Shown here: one piece after another, positions 41,223 through 50,891 of the stretch
How the letters are laid out: every line of letters starts with the position of its first letter
How positions within the stretch are numbered: position 1 is the first letter of the stretch
Source of the DNA: Phaeodactylum tricornutum CCAP 1055/1
Taxonomy: Eukaryota; Bacillariophyta; Bacillariophyceae; Surirellales; Neidiaceae
Assembly: GCF_000150955.2 (NCBI RefSeq)
Contig: NC_011685.1
Location: forward strand, 372,001 to 436,000
Reading direction: 5' to 3'
Length of the DNA: 64,000 nt
The notes under the pieces: generated by a model
What the model saw: only the letters and a program-made list of their open reading frames with translations
Database searches by the model: none
Told to the model about the DNA's origin: nothing
Translations under genes and position numbers: made by a program

Positions 41223-41657
41223 GAAATCTCAGTCGATTGCGTGGAAAATCTATATTGTAGCCTATAGGTTTGCTTGTTTTCCTCATGCAATTCAAAAGCT
41301 CTCCGCTTACTGATAACTTAACCTGTTGACAGTAATGGTAGGTGTTCTTCTGATTGCGTGATTCCAAGCTTACAGACAGTTGATACAGCTTGCAGGTCGA
41401 GACAGACATTACAGGGCGTCGCTTCTCACTGGTGGTGCGGGGCGTGGGAACTGTAAGTTGGTCTAGCCAAGTAGCCAATGTGATTATAGCCATCGAGAAA
41501 CCGTTCAAACTGTAACATAATATATCCCTATATATATATGTATATATGTAAGGAAATTATGCCGTCCTGACAGTGAGTCGCATGTGAGAGTCGTATTTCT
41601 TTCTATAAAACTAAAAGCAACACCAAAGATATTTACATTGCCGGTCCCTTATTGTAT

Positions 41658-42510
41658 GTAAATGGACAATAACCAGTGAATAATACCACATAGTCAGGTG
41701 AATCACATTTGAAACATGCTTCACCGTTTTATGCCTGGTATGCTTGTTCCAGCGAAGGTCTACAGCATGCTATCTCTTCTCGTTCATTCTACTAGCAGGC
41801 TCCATATAAACTTCTAATGTTCGCGGTACCAATCCCTGCTTGTTTGTAAATGGACAGTCAGGTGAATCACATTTGAAACATGCTTCACCATTTTATCAAA
41901 CGCAAAAATTGCTTGGTATGCTTGTTCCGGCGAAGGTCTACTGCATACTATCTCGTCTCGTTCATTCTACTAGGCTCCATATAACCTTCTCATGTTCGCG
42001 GTACCAATCCCTGCGTGTTTGTAAATGGACAGTCAGGTGAATCACATTTGAAACATGCTTCACCATTTTATCAAACGCAAAAATTGCTTGGTATGCTTGT
42101 TCCGGCGAAGGTCTACTGCATACTATCTCGTCTCGTTCATTCTACTAGGCTCCATATAACCTTCTCATGTTCGCGGTACCAATCCCTGCGTGTATGTAAA
42201 TGGACAATAACCAGTGAATAATACCACATAGTCAGGTGAATCACATTTGAAACATGCTTCACCGTTTTATGCCTGGTATGCTTGTTCCAGCGAAGGTCTA
42301 CAGCATGCTATCTCTTCTCGTTCATTCTACTAGTAGGCTCCATATAAACTTCTAATGTTCGCGGTACCAATCCCTGCTTGTTTGTAAATGGACAGTCAGG
42401 TGAATCACATTTGAAACATGCTTCACCATTTTATCAAACGCAAAAATTGCTTGGTATGCTTGTTCCGGCGAAGGTCTACTGCATACTATCTCGTCTCTTT
42501 CATTCTAGGC
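41658..42510 (+). repeat. Tandem satellite, 188/175-bp units in order A-B-B-A-b
   Basis: Units begin with GTAAATGGACA at 41658, 41846, 42021, 42196 and 42384. Units 1 and 4 (188 bp, type A) carry ATAACCAGTGAATAATACCA and lack a segment present in the others. Units 2 and 3 (175 bp, type B) are nearly identical to each other and contain TCAAACGCAAAAATTGC. Unit 5 is type B and cut off at about 42510, where sequence diverges just before the propeller gene. Small differences (CCAGCG/CCGGCG) also follow type. Open frames inside repeat units are by-products. The order suggests duplication of an A-B block followed by a further B copy. Confidence 0.95.
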
Positions 42511-42522
42511 TGGATACAAACA

Positions 42523-42530
42523 TTTACAGT
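42523..42530 (+). promoter_or_regulatory. TTTACAGT promoter word
   Basis: A plus-oriented exact match between the satellite and the propeller gene, 108 bp before its ATG. Confidence 0.35.
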
Positions 42531-42637
42531 TAACGTATTCAAACCGATTCTAGGAGAGAAGATCCTACCCAGTCTCAAAAAGGCTTTCACCGATTCCATA
42601 TTTTTTCTTCCTCTATTTTGGTATCACCATTCCTCTC

Positions 42638-44593
42638 ATGAAAATCAACTTTGCCTTTCTAGTTGTCTCTGGGGCTCTCTTTCCGTCAGGTACCTTGGTA
42701 GCGGCGGTTGGAAACCTTCTGTTCAGACCTGACAATCCGGACCAACTGCGCAGTGGCAAGCTGAATGTGCGAACGAAGAATGGCTCTATGCGACCACGCT
42801 TGCAATTCAAAGCAGTGCATCATTTCACTAGTGACAACACTCGAGCGTTGCGCATCAGAAAGCAGAAGAAGCCAAAAAATAAAGCGCGTATGAGCATGAC
42901 CACCAAAACAAAATGGATTACTATGAAAAATGGAGTGCGTAAGAAGGTGTCTGTCAACAGAGATAGGATGAAGACCAACAATAAAACAATGAAGACTCCT
43001 GCCAATTCCGCAACTCCTATTCCGACTATGAAAGCCACAGACGCTCCGTCAAGACAACCAATCAATGTCCCAACTTTGATGCCTTCTCCATCTCCATCTG
43101 CAGAGCCCTCTTTGGGGCCTTCATCGAGTCCGTCTTCAGTCCCCACTGTGATGCCATCCTCAACTCCGTCTACAGTCCCCTCTTTGGCGCCGTCTTTGAC
43201 GCCATCTGCAGCTCCGTCTTCAATGCCTTCCTCGATTCCATCTTTGAACCCAACTTTGATGCCTTCCTCGAGTCCGTCTTCAACACCTTCCTCGATTCCA
43301 TCTTTGAACCCGTCTTTGATGCCTTCCTCGAGTCCGTCTTCAACCCCCTCTTTGATGCCTTCCTCAATTCCATCTTTGAACCCGTCTTTGATGCCTTCCT
43401 CGAGTCCGTCTTCAATCCCCTCTTTGACGCCTTCCTTGAGTTCGTCTTCACTCCCTTCCTTGACGCCCTCCTCGATTCCGTCTTTTGCTCCGTCTTTGTC
43501 CATAGCTCCTTCTTCTGTTCCATCCACTATGCCGTCCTCGATTCCATCTTTTGCTCCGTCATTGTCCTCGATTCCTTCTTCGGTTCCATCATTGATGCCA
43601 TCCTCGGATCCTTCTTCCGTTCCATCATCAATGCCGTCCTCTGTCCCTTCATCAATGCCTTCATTGATGCCATCGTCTATCCCTTCGACGGTGCCATCTA
43701 CAATGCCCTCGGTAGCACCCCCAACTGGAACCGACTGGACTATCCGAGACAGTGCGGCAGACAATGACTGGCGTGGAGTTACGTACGGCAACGGAACGTT
43801 TGTCGCAGTGTCCTCAACTGGGGCCGGCAATCGTGTCATGACCAGTACGGATGGCGACAACTGGATGAGTCAGACTAGCGTGCCCAACCGTGGCTGGTTC
43901 AGTGCTGCGTACGGCAGTGGAACGTTTGTTGCAGTGGCCAACAATGCCGTCATGACCAGTCCAAACGGTATTGATTGGACATCGCAAACCAGTGCCTCCG
44001 ACAACCAATGGAGAAGTGTCACCTACGGCAATGCACTATTTGTGGCCGTGGCCACTAGTGGAACCGGCAATCGCGTCATGACCAGCACAGATGGCATCAT
44101 TTGGACGAGTCGTACCAGTGCGGAAGACAATGACTGGCGGAGCGTCGCGTACGGGAATAAAACGTATGTTGCGGTCGCTGACACTGGAGTGGGCAATCGC
44201 GTTATGACGAGTCCAGACGGCATTAATTGGACGAGTCGTACCAGTGCAGCCGACATCAACTGGCGTGGAGTTACGTACGGCAACGGAATGTTTGTCGCCG
44301 TGGCCGCCAGTGGACCTGGCAATCGTGTGATGACCAGTACGGATGGCGACAACTGGACCAGTCAGACCAGCGTACCGAACCGCGGTTGGCAAAGTGTCAC
44401 GTTTAGTGGGAAAACGTTCGTTGCCGTCGCGGCCTTTGGCACCCCCAATCGCATCATGACTAGTCCGGACGCAATCCACTGGACCCTCCAGACCACTCCC
44501 GCCGAGAACGCCTGGAGTAGCGTCGCGTATGGCGCGAACAAGTTTGTCGCGGTAGCGACTAGTGGGACGGGCGATCGAGCCATGTCCGGATAG
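42638..44593 (+). CDS. Secreted Ser/Pro-repeat protein with seven-bladed propeller
   Basis: A 651-residue protein. Residues 1-23 form a signal peptide (MKINFAFLVVSGALFPSGTL). A basic stretch (about 45-125) follows. Residues of about 135-360 consist of repeated PSSxPSxxPS-type units, a rigid, probably O-glycosylated stalk seen in diatom wall and adhesion proteins. Residues 365-651 hold seven copies of a roughly 41-residue motif, W-x-SVxYGNxxFVAVAxxGxxNRVMTSxDGxxWTSQTS. The first copy is preceded by an extra TDWTIRDS strand, and the last copy stops after RAMSG and lacks that strand. The ends can therefore complement each other, the classic closure of a beta-propeller. Cell-surface binding or adhesion is inferred. 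No membrane or GPI anchor is visible. The regular third-position pattern creates a long antisense frame that is not a gene. Confidence 0.85.
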   Translation: MKINFAFLVVSGALFPSGTLVAAVGNLLFRPDNPDQLRSGKLNVRTKNGSMRPRLQFKAVHHFTSDNTRALRIRKQKKPKNKARMSMTTKTKWITMKNGVRKKVSVNRDRMKTNNKTMKTPANSATPIPTMKATDAPSRQPINVPTLMPSPSPSAEPSLGPSSSPSSVPTVMPSSTPSTVPSLAPSLTPSAAPSSMPSSIPSLNPTLMPSSSPSSTPSSIPSLNPSLMPSSSPSSTPSLMPSSIPSLNPSLMPSSSPSSIPSLTPSLSSSSLPSLTPSSIPSFAPSLSIAPSSVPSTMPSSIPSFAPSLSSIPSSVPSLMPSSDPSSVPSSMPSSVPSSMPSLMPSSIPSTVPSTMPSVAPPTGTDWTIRDSAADNDWRGVTYGNGTFVAVSSTGAGNRVMTSTDGDNWMSQTSVPNRGWFSAAYGSGTFVAVANNAVMTSPNGIDWTSQTSASDNQWRSVTYGNALFVAVATSGTGNRVMTSTDGIIWTSRTSAEDNDWRSVAYGNKTYVAVADTGVGNRVMTSPDGINWTSRTSAADINWRGVTYGNGMFVAVAASGPGNRVMTSTDGDNWTSQTSVPNRGWQSVTFSGKTFVAVAAFGTPNRIMTSPDAIHWTLQTTPAENAWSSVAYGANKFVAVATSGTGDRAMSG

Positions 44594-44851
44594 GGTTCGG
44601 GGCTCCTGTAGGACCGTTTTTCGGTTCCCCTACGGCTGTGGCTTTACCGTTAATAAACGTTTCCAATTACATACAACATAATAATTGTAAATAGACTCCG
44701 TGCAAATTCGGTTTCTAGGTTCGCCGACGAGGCGAAACCATGCACACGGACGATGATACTATCGTTCTCCCGATTTTAATTGCTTCCATTTGATTTCTGT
44801 TCCCTTCGCTCGTGCTGGAGTCGTCACGTTGTGGGCATCTCTCCATTCACC

Positions 44852-46960
44852 ATGGGATGCAAGTCTTCGAAAGCCGCACCGTCAGAACGGGGCTCGCAAG
44901 GCGCTGCTAAACGCACTAGTATGGACTCCAGAACCAAACGGAGCAGTCGAGGCATCTCCCCAAAGCCATCGTCGCCGTCGTCGTCACCGTACTTGGGAAC
45001 CAAGTCGACGGCGTCCTACGACACCACTTCGGTCCAGAACGACAAACTCTACAAGCTCCTCGTCTCGGCACAGCAAGGCAAAGTCGACGGCGCCGTCCTC
45101 GTCCAGAAAGTGCGCAAGTTCATTACCGTAAATCCTGCATTCGCCGCGTACCAAAACCCCAACACCAAATCCACGCCACTGCACATGGCTGTACGTTTAC
45201 TGGATCTAACGGATCTCTCGTCTGCCGCCGCTGCGATTGTTCCTAACCTCGTCACGGCGTATACGGCGGCCGTCGCGACACGGGACGCGGCTGGCAATCT
45301 ACCACTCCACTACGCCCTCGCTCCGACCTCGCACTTTGGTGGCGGACCCCGGACCAGTTTGACCCCACGGACCGCCGTCGTGCAGGCGCTCTGGACCGTC
45401 GCACCGAAATTCGCCCTCGCGTACTGGAATCGGAACGACGTGGTGTACGAATCGGGGGACGCCACCGGTGGATGCTCCCCGCTATACAGAGTTCTGCAAA
45501 CTCTACCGGACGACTTTGTGGCGCATGCCGCCACCACGGTCGAATACGTACACGTTCTCTGTCATTTGGCGGCTGGAACGGAACATTACAATACCGCGAG
45601 CAAGGCCTTTGTCAGTCTCGGCAACACCAGTGACGCCGACAAGCCTCTCGCCCTGCTCTACCGACGATTCACGCGACAGTTCGATGCCGCCGAAAAATTC
45701 TTCGACGGAGACAACTCGCGTGACGAAGTAGTGCAACACCGACGACGGTACAAGACGGCGGCAGGGAATACCTGGAAGATTATTGAATGTCTTTTGCAGC
45801 CCCACGCGCCCGCTTCTTCGTCCTGGCAAATTGTCCACCGCGCCGTACAGGTGGAAACCCCACCCGACCTCCTGAGATATATTGTGGAAACCAACGCTGA
45901 AGATTTGACCACGGCCGACGAAACGGGAAATCTGCCCCTGCATCACGCCGCCATGTCCAAGCCTCACTCGTTGTCGGGTGCGGCTTCGTCTGGCGGATTT
46001 CCCGCCTTTTACACGAAATTCATTGTGGATGAACTCTTGTACAAGTTCCCCGACGCGGCCAGTATACCCAACGCGGACGGTAAATACCCTCTCACACTGG
46101 CTGTTCAAGCGGGTAAACAGTGGATTGGTGGTGGCATCAAGAGCCTTTACGAAGCCTATCCGGAAGCCCTCACACAGGTTAAACTCAATGAACATAAAGT
46201 GTTACGCCAGGCGCTTTCGATGGATGTCGGAAGCAGCAACCCCAATTCACCAACAGTCGACGACAGGGAAGAAAAACTCGACTCAATCATCCGAGACGAG
46301 CAGCACGACGCCATTATGCTCGTTCAGCAAGAAACAGTGGACGTCCCGGAGGTAGTCTTTTCTATGTGGGCTCATGAAGAAGATGCCGGCGTGCAAATGC
46401 TCGGTTGCGTGGCACTCCACCGCATGGTCCGGAATGTGAACGACCCCGCCGATACCTTACGAATAGCCCTCTCCGCCGTAGCAGCGATTGTCAACGCCAT
46501 GAAGGCGCACCCTAATGAAGTCATTGTGCAGGAAAAAGCCTGCCAAGTATTGCAAAGTCTCGCCGTCGTCGACGGTCACCGGGAAGTATCCTTTGTCGCA
46601 TCCGGTGCCGTTGCGTCTATTGTTGGCGCCATGCAGGCCCATGTCAGCGACCCCGGCGTCCAGGAAGAAGCCTGCACCGCGCTCGCCGCCGTGATTCGTG
46701 TCGGTGGCGCCGAGCGCGCCACCATTGTGGCCAGCGTTAGCGGCTTGACCGCCATGCTCAACGCCCTCGCAGCCCATCCCGACGTGGTCGGCGTCCAGGT
46801 CGCGGCACTTAACGCCCTCGTCATGCTCACATCCTTTCCCCGCGCCAACCTACCCGATGTACCGCGATCCCAAACGGAAGCTCTCTTGTTAGCGGCCCGC
46901 GACAAATTCCCGCTCGAATGCCACGCACACGTCGAAACGCTCCGGTCACGACTGTCTTGA
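44852..46960 (+). CDS. N-myristoylated ankyrin/armadillo repeat protein
   Basis: A 702-residue protein. The ATG at 44852 gives MGCKSSKAAPS, a textbook N-myristoylation signal with Cys3 available for palmitoylation, so membrane attachment at the cytosolic face is predicted. The frame is open upstream only through a TTG start, and using it would hide the lipid signal. A Ser-rich linker follows, then ankyrin-like repeats (STPLHMAVRLLD, GNLPLHYALAP, and later GNLPLHHAAM and GKYPLTLAVQAG). Three to four armadillo-like repeats close the protein (ALSAVAAIVNAMKAHPNEVI, GAVASIVGAMQAHVSDPGV, GLTAMLNALAAHPDVVGV). These are protein-binding scaffolds with no catalytic domain. Many such Ank or ARM proteins exist in diatoms and the partner is unknown. 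Confidence 0.82.
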   Translation: MGCKSSKAAPSERGSQGAAKRTSMDSRTKRSSRGISPKPSSPSSSPYLGTKSTASYDTTSVQNDKLYKLLVSAQQGKVDGAVLVQKVRKFITVNPAFAAYQNPNTKSTPLHMAVRLLDLTDLSSAAAAIVPNLVTAYTAAVATRDAAGNLPLHYALAPTSHFGGGPRTSLTPRTAVVQALWTVAPKFALAYWNRNDVVYESGDATGGCSPLYRVLQTLPDDFVAHAATTVEYVHVLCHLAAGTEHYNTASKAFVSLGNTSDADKPLALLYRRFTRQFDAAEKFFDGDNSRDEVVQHRRRYKTAAGNTWKIIECLLQPHAPASSSWQIVHRAVQVETPPDLLRYIVETNAEDLTTADETGNLPLHHAAMSKPHSLSGAASSGGFPAFYTKFIVDELLYKFPDAASIPNADGKYPLTLAVQAGKQWIGGGIKSLYEAYPEALTQVKLNEHKVLRQALSMDVGSSNPNSPTVDDREEKLDSIIRDEQHDAIMLVQQETVDVPEVVFSMWAHEEDAGVQMLGCVALHRMVRNVNDPADTLRIALSAVAAIVNAMKAHPNEVIVQEKACQVLQSLAVVDGHREVSFVASGAVASIVGAMQAHVSDPGVQEEACTALAAVIRVGGAERATIVASVSGLTAMLNALAAHPDVVGVQVAALNALVMLTSFPRANLPDVPRSQTEALLLAARDKFPLECHAHVETLRSRLS

Positions 46961-47378
46961 AATCCGTGGCGTGGGAGATGGCGATTTGGTGCCCACCCAC
47001 CGGAACAAATGGATAGTGTACGTCGGCTCAATGGCTGCTGGGCGGAAGTTTCCAAGAGGGGTGTGACTTGAAAATAGATCGGAATGAACCCAGGTTGAAA
47101 AAGAGCCTTCCCAAACTCCCAAGGCTCGACGTAATTTCTTCTTTGACGTTGTCCGTTGAAGAGACATAGTGTTTGTTTTACTGATATTTTAACGTTACCG
47201 CAACAACAAATTTGTAGTATGAGTTTTGGTGCTCTGATTGCGATTGTGCTCATTTACTTTGCTTCAAAATTCAGCTATAATAGGAAAATGGTCTTTGGGC
47301 AGCAGCCGTGTGCCCGTATACTCATTCTCGGAATTGGATGGTGTGTACTAACACTGCTTGAGTCAACAGCATCCGCCA
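46961..47378. other. Convergent 3' region
   Basis: 418 bp between convergent stop codons. Short frames only and nothing supported. Confidence 0.5.
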
Positions 47379-50300
47379 TCATCGTCGGGTCGAACTTTTC
47401 CGCCGCCAATCGTCGCCACTGTAGACAATATCGGTATCGCGATTGCGCCAATTGCGGCCGGTTGCCCGGTTACCGGACGTGGCGACCTTTTGCGAACAGA
47501 GCGGAGACAATGCGCAAAATGCGCGAAACCGCAAAATTTGGACGAGCTCCTTACGCGCAAACGATTGTGACGCCAATGCTTTAGACTGGATACCCACTCC
47601 GACGGTCATACCGTAAACATTATCCCAGTTGCGTAACATCAGCAAGCCAATCCAACTATCAATCGGTCCGACGACCGGAAGCTGCGTTTGTAGATACTCG
47701 GCCCCCGCTTCACTGAGAACGTATCCAGTCAGATACCACTGTCCGGTAGGAATTCCGATTAAATTTTGGTATGGAACGATTGGGGCCGTCTTTGGGCGAC
47801 TGTACCCCAAAGAACAAAAGTGGAAATCCCGTGGTAGCTCTTGGAGCAAGGCGTGCAGACGATCGGCGAAGCGATCACACATAACGGCGTCGTCTTCCAA
47901 TATAACGCATACTGGCGAGGGCGACATATCGGCGTGTTCAAGACAGAGAGCGGGGCCGCACGCAAAGCCACTGATTCGAAACAATCGAAGCAGACGATCA
48001 GAATACTGAAACAAGTTTGAGCTTTCTGCAGTCATGACCTTCATTGACGGCAAACGAAGGGAGCTCAGCACTCCTTTCCAGGAGGAGATGTGCGACAAAG
48101 CACATCCCCTCTCAGTTGGGCTCATCAGAACTTGGTCCTCGGCATCTGGTGCGTCTCGATCAAATGGCTTTAAATCGTTTGGCCTCCATTGTGTTTCTAC
48201 CAGAGCTTTCAGCTGAGGCATTGTACCCACTGCCTTTGCCAGTCTCGCGTGCGCTTCTGCCAGTCTACCTTGGCCATCAAAAGCGTGCCCTCCAAAGTAT
48301 TGAGGTAGATGCCCTTCAAAAGATATATCTGCCTGAAAGGTCACTACAGCCTTTATCACGTACAGCCTCTCTCGCATCGCTTGGGCTTTAAACAAACGCC
48401 AACGGTCATCTCTCCGGCTCAGATTGATCACGCGAATCAGTGGGCGTTGGCCAACCTCCAGCACCATATCAATAGTCTTCAAAAAAGAAGTCCGAAAGGC
48501 TTCATCTGCTTTTGGGGTGTCCATTCCAAACAGCGAATGAGCAACGCGGTAGACTGTTGACCCGTCTGCCAACCTTGCAGCACAGCCAAGTATGGTAGCC
48601 AAAAGCCTAATTTGATCGTGCTGTTCAACTGTAGACAAGCGTGGAAGAATAGACTCGAAGACTTGGGCAATGCTTGATATCTCGTCGGTTTGTTGTGTCT
48701 TGGACCCAATGCGTTCTCGATACCCATCTATTTTACGTATTTCAATTTGCGCTTTGGCTTCACTCCAAGCAACAGCCTGATAGCCGAACATAGTCAGGCC
48801 GTCATTGAAGTATGATAGGTCTGGCAAGATTCCTTCCAGAGTCCAAATTAATTGTAACGGGAATGAATTGGCTTCATCACTTAATGTTTTTGCATCACAA
48901 ATATCCACAGCAAGACTTCGCGCTTTCGGCAGTACTATCTCCTTTGTCCATTTCGCCATTTCTATGACTTCGTTGCTTGCAAGCCAACGAGCTTCGGACT
49001 GAAGTAGACGACTGTAACTCGCGAGCTCCACTTGAGACATTAAACTAATACGACCGTCCGTACTTACGAGCCGTTCCTTCCATATACCCGCCGTCGCATG
49101 TATACAAAGAACTAAAGCGTCCTGAAGTCCATGTGGTGCAAAGCTTGCTTCACTATCTCCAAAAAGTGTACGGAAGAACCATGCCCCTTCAACGGGGTCA
49201 ACCTCTTCTCCACTTTGACACAAGAGAGACCGATCGGGAATCAGAAAGGACTCCAGCACCGTCAGACTTAAAGTAGGATACAAGCCGGGATAATCCTCGA
49301 TTTGCAACGAAGGAACGTTGGATAAGATGTAACTTAAAACTACGTGAGCGGCCTGCTGTGGCTTGTCTTTGGTCAAGTACCAAGCCACCAATACTTGGCA
49401 GAGCACACATCGTTCTAATAGATTCGCAAGACGACTCTGGTGTCTCGACCCTCCAAGTAGCGAGGTAGATACTTTTGAATCGAAGGCATCAGTAGAGGAG
49501 GCTTTGTCAAAGTTCAACGCGGCAGTCGCTGATCGTGCCGTGCGATCAGCGACTGCCCATTCCTCGGAAATCTCCCCACTCAAAGAAGTAATAAAACTTT
49601 GGGCCAACACCCGGCGGCCACGGAGACCCACACGCAAAGACCGCGGGACCGGTGAATCTAACCTGCACTCAAAATAAGAATCCCATTCTTCGTCTGTTAA
49701 ATCGGGGTCACAGAAAGAGTCCATTATCATCAGCGCATGCAAAGCCAACTGTTTAGCTGTACGAGCAGGATGGCAGCACTTAATGTTAGATTTTCTTGTC
49801 AACGAGTCAACATCAGAGCAAAGGGTGTCTTCCGCACTCCGGCTTTTAGGGTGATCGTAGTAATCGCAGGCAGGAATCAGTTCTTCTGTTACAAACGGAA
49901 GAACCTGCCGCGATATTTCGTGATCTTGCAAGTGTGCACGGCAAGCTGATCGGACAGCGTAAAGTATTTCGGCGGCTATATCTTCGTCACATTTGGGGAC
50001 GGCTTCCCCTAAAAATGATTCTTCTTCGTCTACGTCGTTGTTTCGGTTAAGGTCGATTCCATCTTGTTCAGGACGCTCCAAATTGTAGTCCATACCATCG
50101 TTGTCAGTAGGGACAACGCCAGCTGGCGGACTTTTCGAAAGTGACCCCTCTTCTGCAACATCCTTCGTAGCAGACTGTTTCATGGGTCGCTTTTCAACTA
50201 ACGTCACTCCCAACTGCGCGAGACAGTTGTGAGCATACGAGAGGAGCTGAAAAACTTCCTGCCAGTCTTCCACGACGCTGGAGTTACCATTACGATTTTC

Positions 50301-50891
50301 GTGTTGTTGCTCGGATCCCTCTCTCATTTGAGGCAGATAAGTTTGGCTTTGTTCATCTTCATCCTCGTCCGATGATGATGCAAATTCAAACATATCATCC
50401 TGAATCGATTCAAAAGGGATAGCAGGGGTAGGTGCGTTACCAAGATCCTTCCCTCGACTGCTTCTATCAAAATCACTATCTCCGCCATCCAGTTCGGCGA
50501 CAGAGATTCCCGCGTCATCATCCTCCTTGTTCTCAATTGATGCGAAAATAGTCTCCGATGCATCCCCTTGTTTTGAGTCGACAATTTTGTAGCTCCCTTC
50601 TGCTTCTGCCTTTAGCATGTTTGACGATCTCCGTTTCTTTTTGGGATCAGACTTTGCGCCTTGCGCCCGCGAAGCGTCAAGTTGGGTTTGTAGTTTGCCT
50701 TTTTCTTCTTCATATCGCTTTGCCCGTTCTTTCCAGACCTGCACGTCCGCTCGTAAGTTAAGCTGGAGTGATTGAAAGTATTGCAAGACCTTGTTATCCC
50801 GCTGCAACAAGTGAACGAGTGATGCGGGCGGATCTGGCGGGGGCGGGGGCCGTTTCTTTTCTTGGCGAGGGCGTTTTGGGGTCCGTGGCAT
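47379..50891 (-). CDS. Large nuclear-type protein with C-terminal GT25 glycosyltransferase domain
   Basis: A single exon of 1170 residues. The start ATG gives MPRTPKRPRQEKKRPPPPP, a basic Pro-rich nuclear-type N-terminus. A short coiled coil follows (about residues 40-85), then long acidic linkers (DDDAGISVAELDGGDSDFD). Residues of about 350-800 form a helical region I do not recognise. At about 815 a glycosyltransferase family 25 domain starts: RVINLSRRDDRW, then LMSPTERGCALSHISSWKGV, then the metal-site motif VCVILEDDAVMCDRF (about 997), and FHFCSLGY, GQWYLTGYVLS and GPIDSWIG. GT25 enzymes in other organisms transfer galactose to collagen hydroxylysine in the ER or build bacterial surface glycans. 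No signal peptide is seen. It is either a real fusion or two genes merged by lost boundaries. Confidence 0.7.
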   Translation of the reverse strand: MPRTPKRPRQEKKRPPPPPDPPASLVHLLQRDNKVLQYFQSLQLNLRADVQVWKERAKRYEEEKGKLQTQLDASRAQGAKSDPKKKRRSSNMLKAEAEGSYKIVDSKQGDASETIFASIENKEDDDAGISVAELDGGDSDFDRSSRGKDLGNAPTPAIPFESIQDDMFEFASSSDEDEDEQSQTYLPQMREGSEQQHENRNGNSSVVEDWQEVFQLLSYAHNCLAQLGVTLVEKRPMKQSATKDVAEEGSLSKSPPAGVVPTDNDGMDYNLERPEQDGIDLNRNNDVDEEESFLGEAVPKCDEDIAAEILYAVRSACRAHLQDHEISRQVLPFVTEELIPACDYYDHPKSRSAEDTLCSDVDSLTRKSNIKCCHPARTAKQLALHALMIMDSFCDPDLTDEEWDSYFECRLDSPVPRSLRVGLRGRRVLAQSFITSLSGEISEEWAVADRTARSATAALNFDKASSTDAFDSKVSTSLLGGSRHQSRLANLLERCVLCQVLVAWYLTKDKPQQAAHVVLSYILSNVPSLQIEDYPGLYPTLSLTVLESFLIPDRSLLCQSGEEVDPVEGAWFFRTLFGDSEASFAPHGLQDALVLCIHATAGIWKERLVSTDGRISLMSQVELASYSRLLQSEARWLASNEVIEMAKWTKEIVLPKARSLAVDICDAKTLSDEANSFPLQLIWTLEGILPDLSYFNDGLTMFGYQAVAWSEAKAQIEIRKIDGYRERIGSKTQQTDEISSIAQVFESILPRLSTVEQHDQIRLLATILGCAARLADGSTVYRVAHSLFGMDTPKADEAFRTSFLKTIDMVLEVGQRPLIRVINLSRRDDRWRLFKAQAMRERLYVIKAVVTFQADISFEGHLPQYFGGHAFDGQGRLAEAHARLAKAVGTMPQLKALVETQWRPNDLKPFDRDAPDAEDQVLMSPTERGCALSHISSWKGVLSSLRLPSMKVMTAESSNLFQYSDRLLRLFRISGFACGPALCLEHADMSPSPVCVILEDDAVMCDRFADRLHALLQELPRDFHFCSLGYSRPKTAPIVPYQNLIGIPTGQWYLTGYVLSEAGAEYLQTQLPVVGPIDSWIGLLMLRNWDNVYGMTVGVGIQSKALASQSFARKELVQILRFRAFCALSPLCSQKVATSGNRATGRNWRNRDTDIVYSGDDWRRKSSTRR

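Noticed and set aside
41840-42221. Two identical-looking 66- and 68-codon frames
   Set aside because: They are produced by the tandem satellite units, begin at non-ATG codons and encode nothing recognisable.
42820-43860. A 346-codon minus-strand frame rich in Glu-Gly-Ile-Asp repeats
   Set aside because: It is the mirror of the Ser/Pro repeat region of the propeller gene. The regular codon pattern there removes stops on the opposite strand. The sense frame has a signal peptide and a fold, and the antisense has neither.
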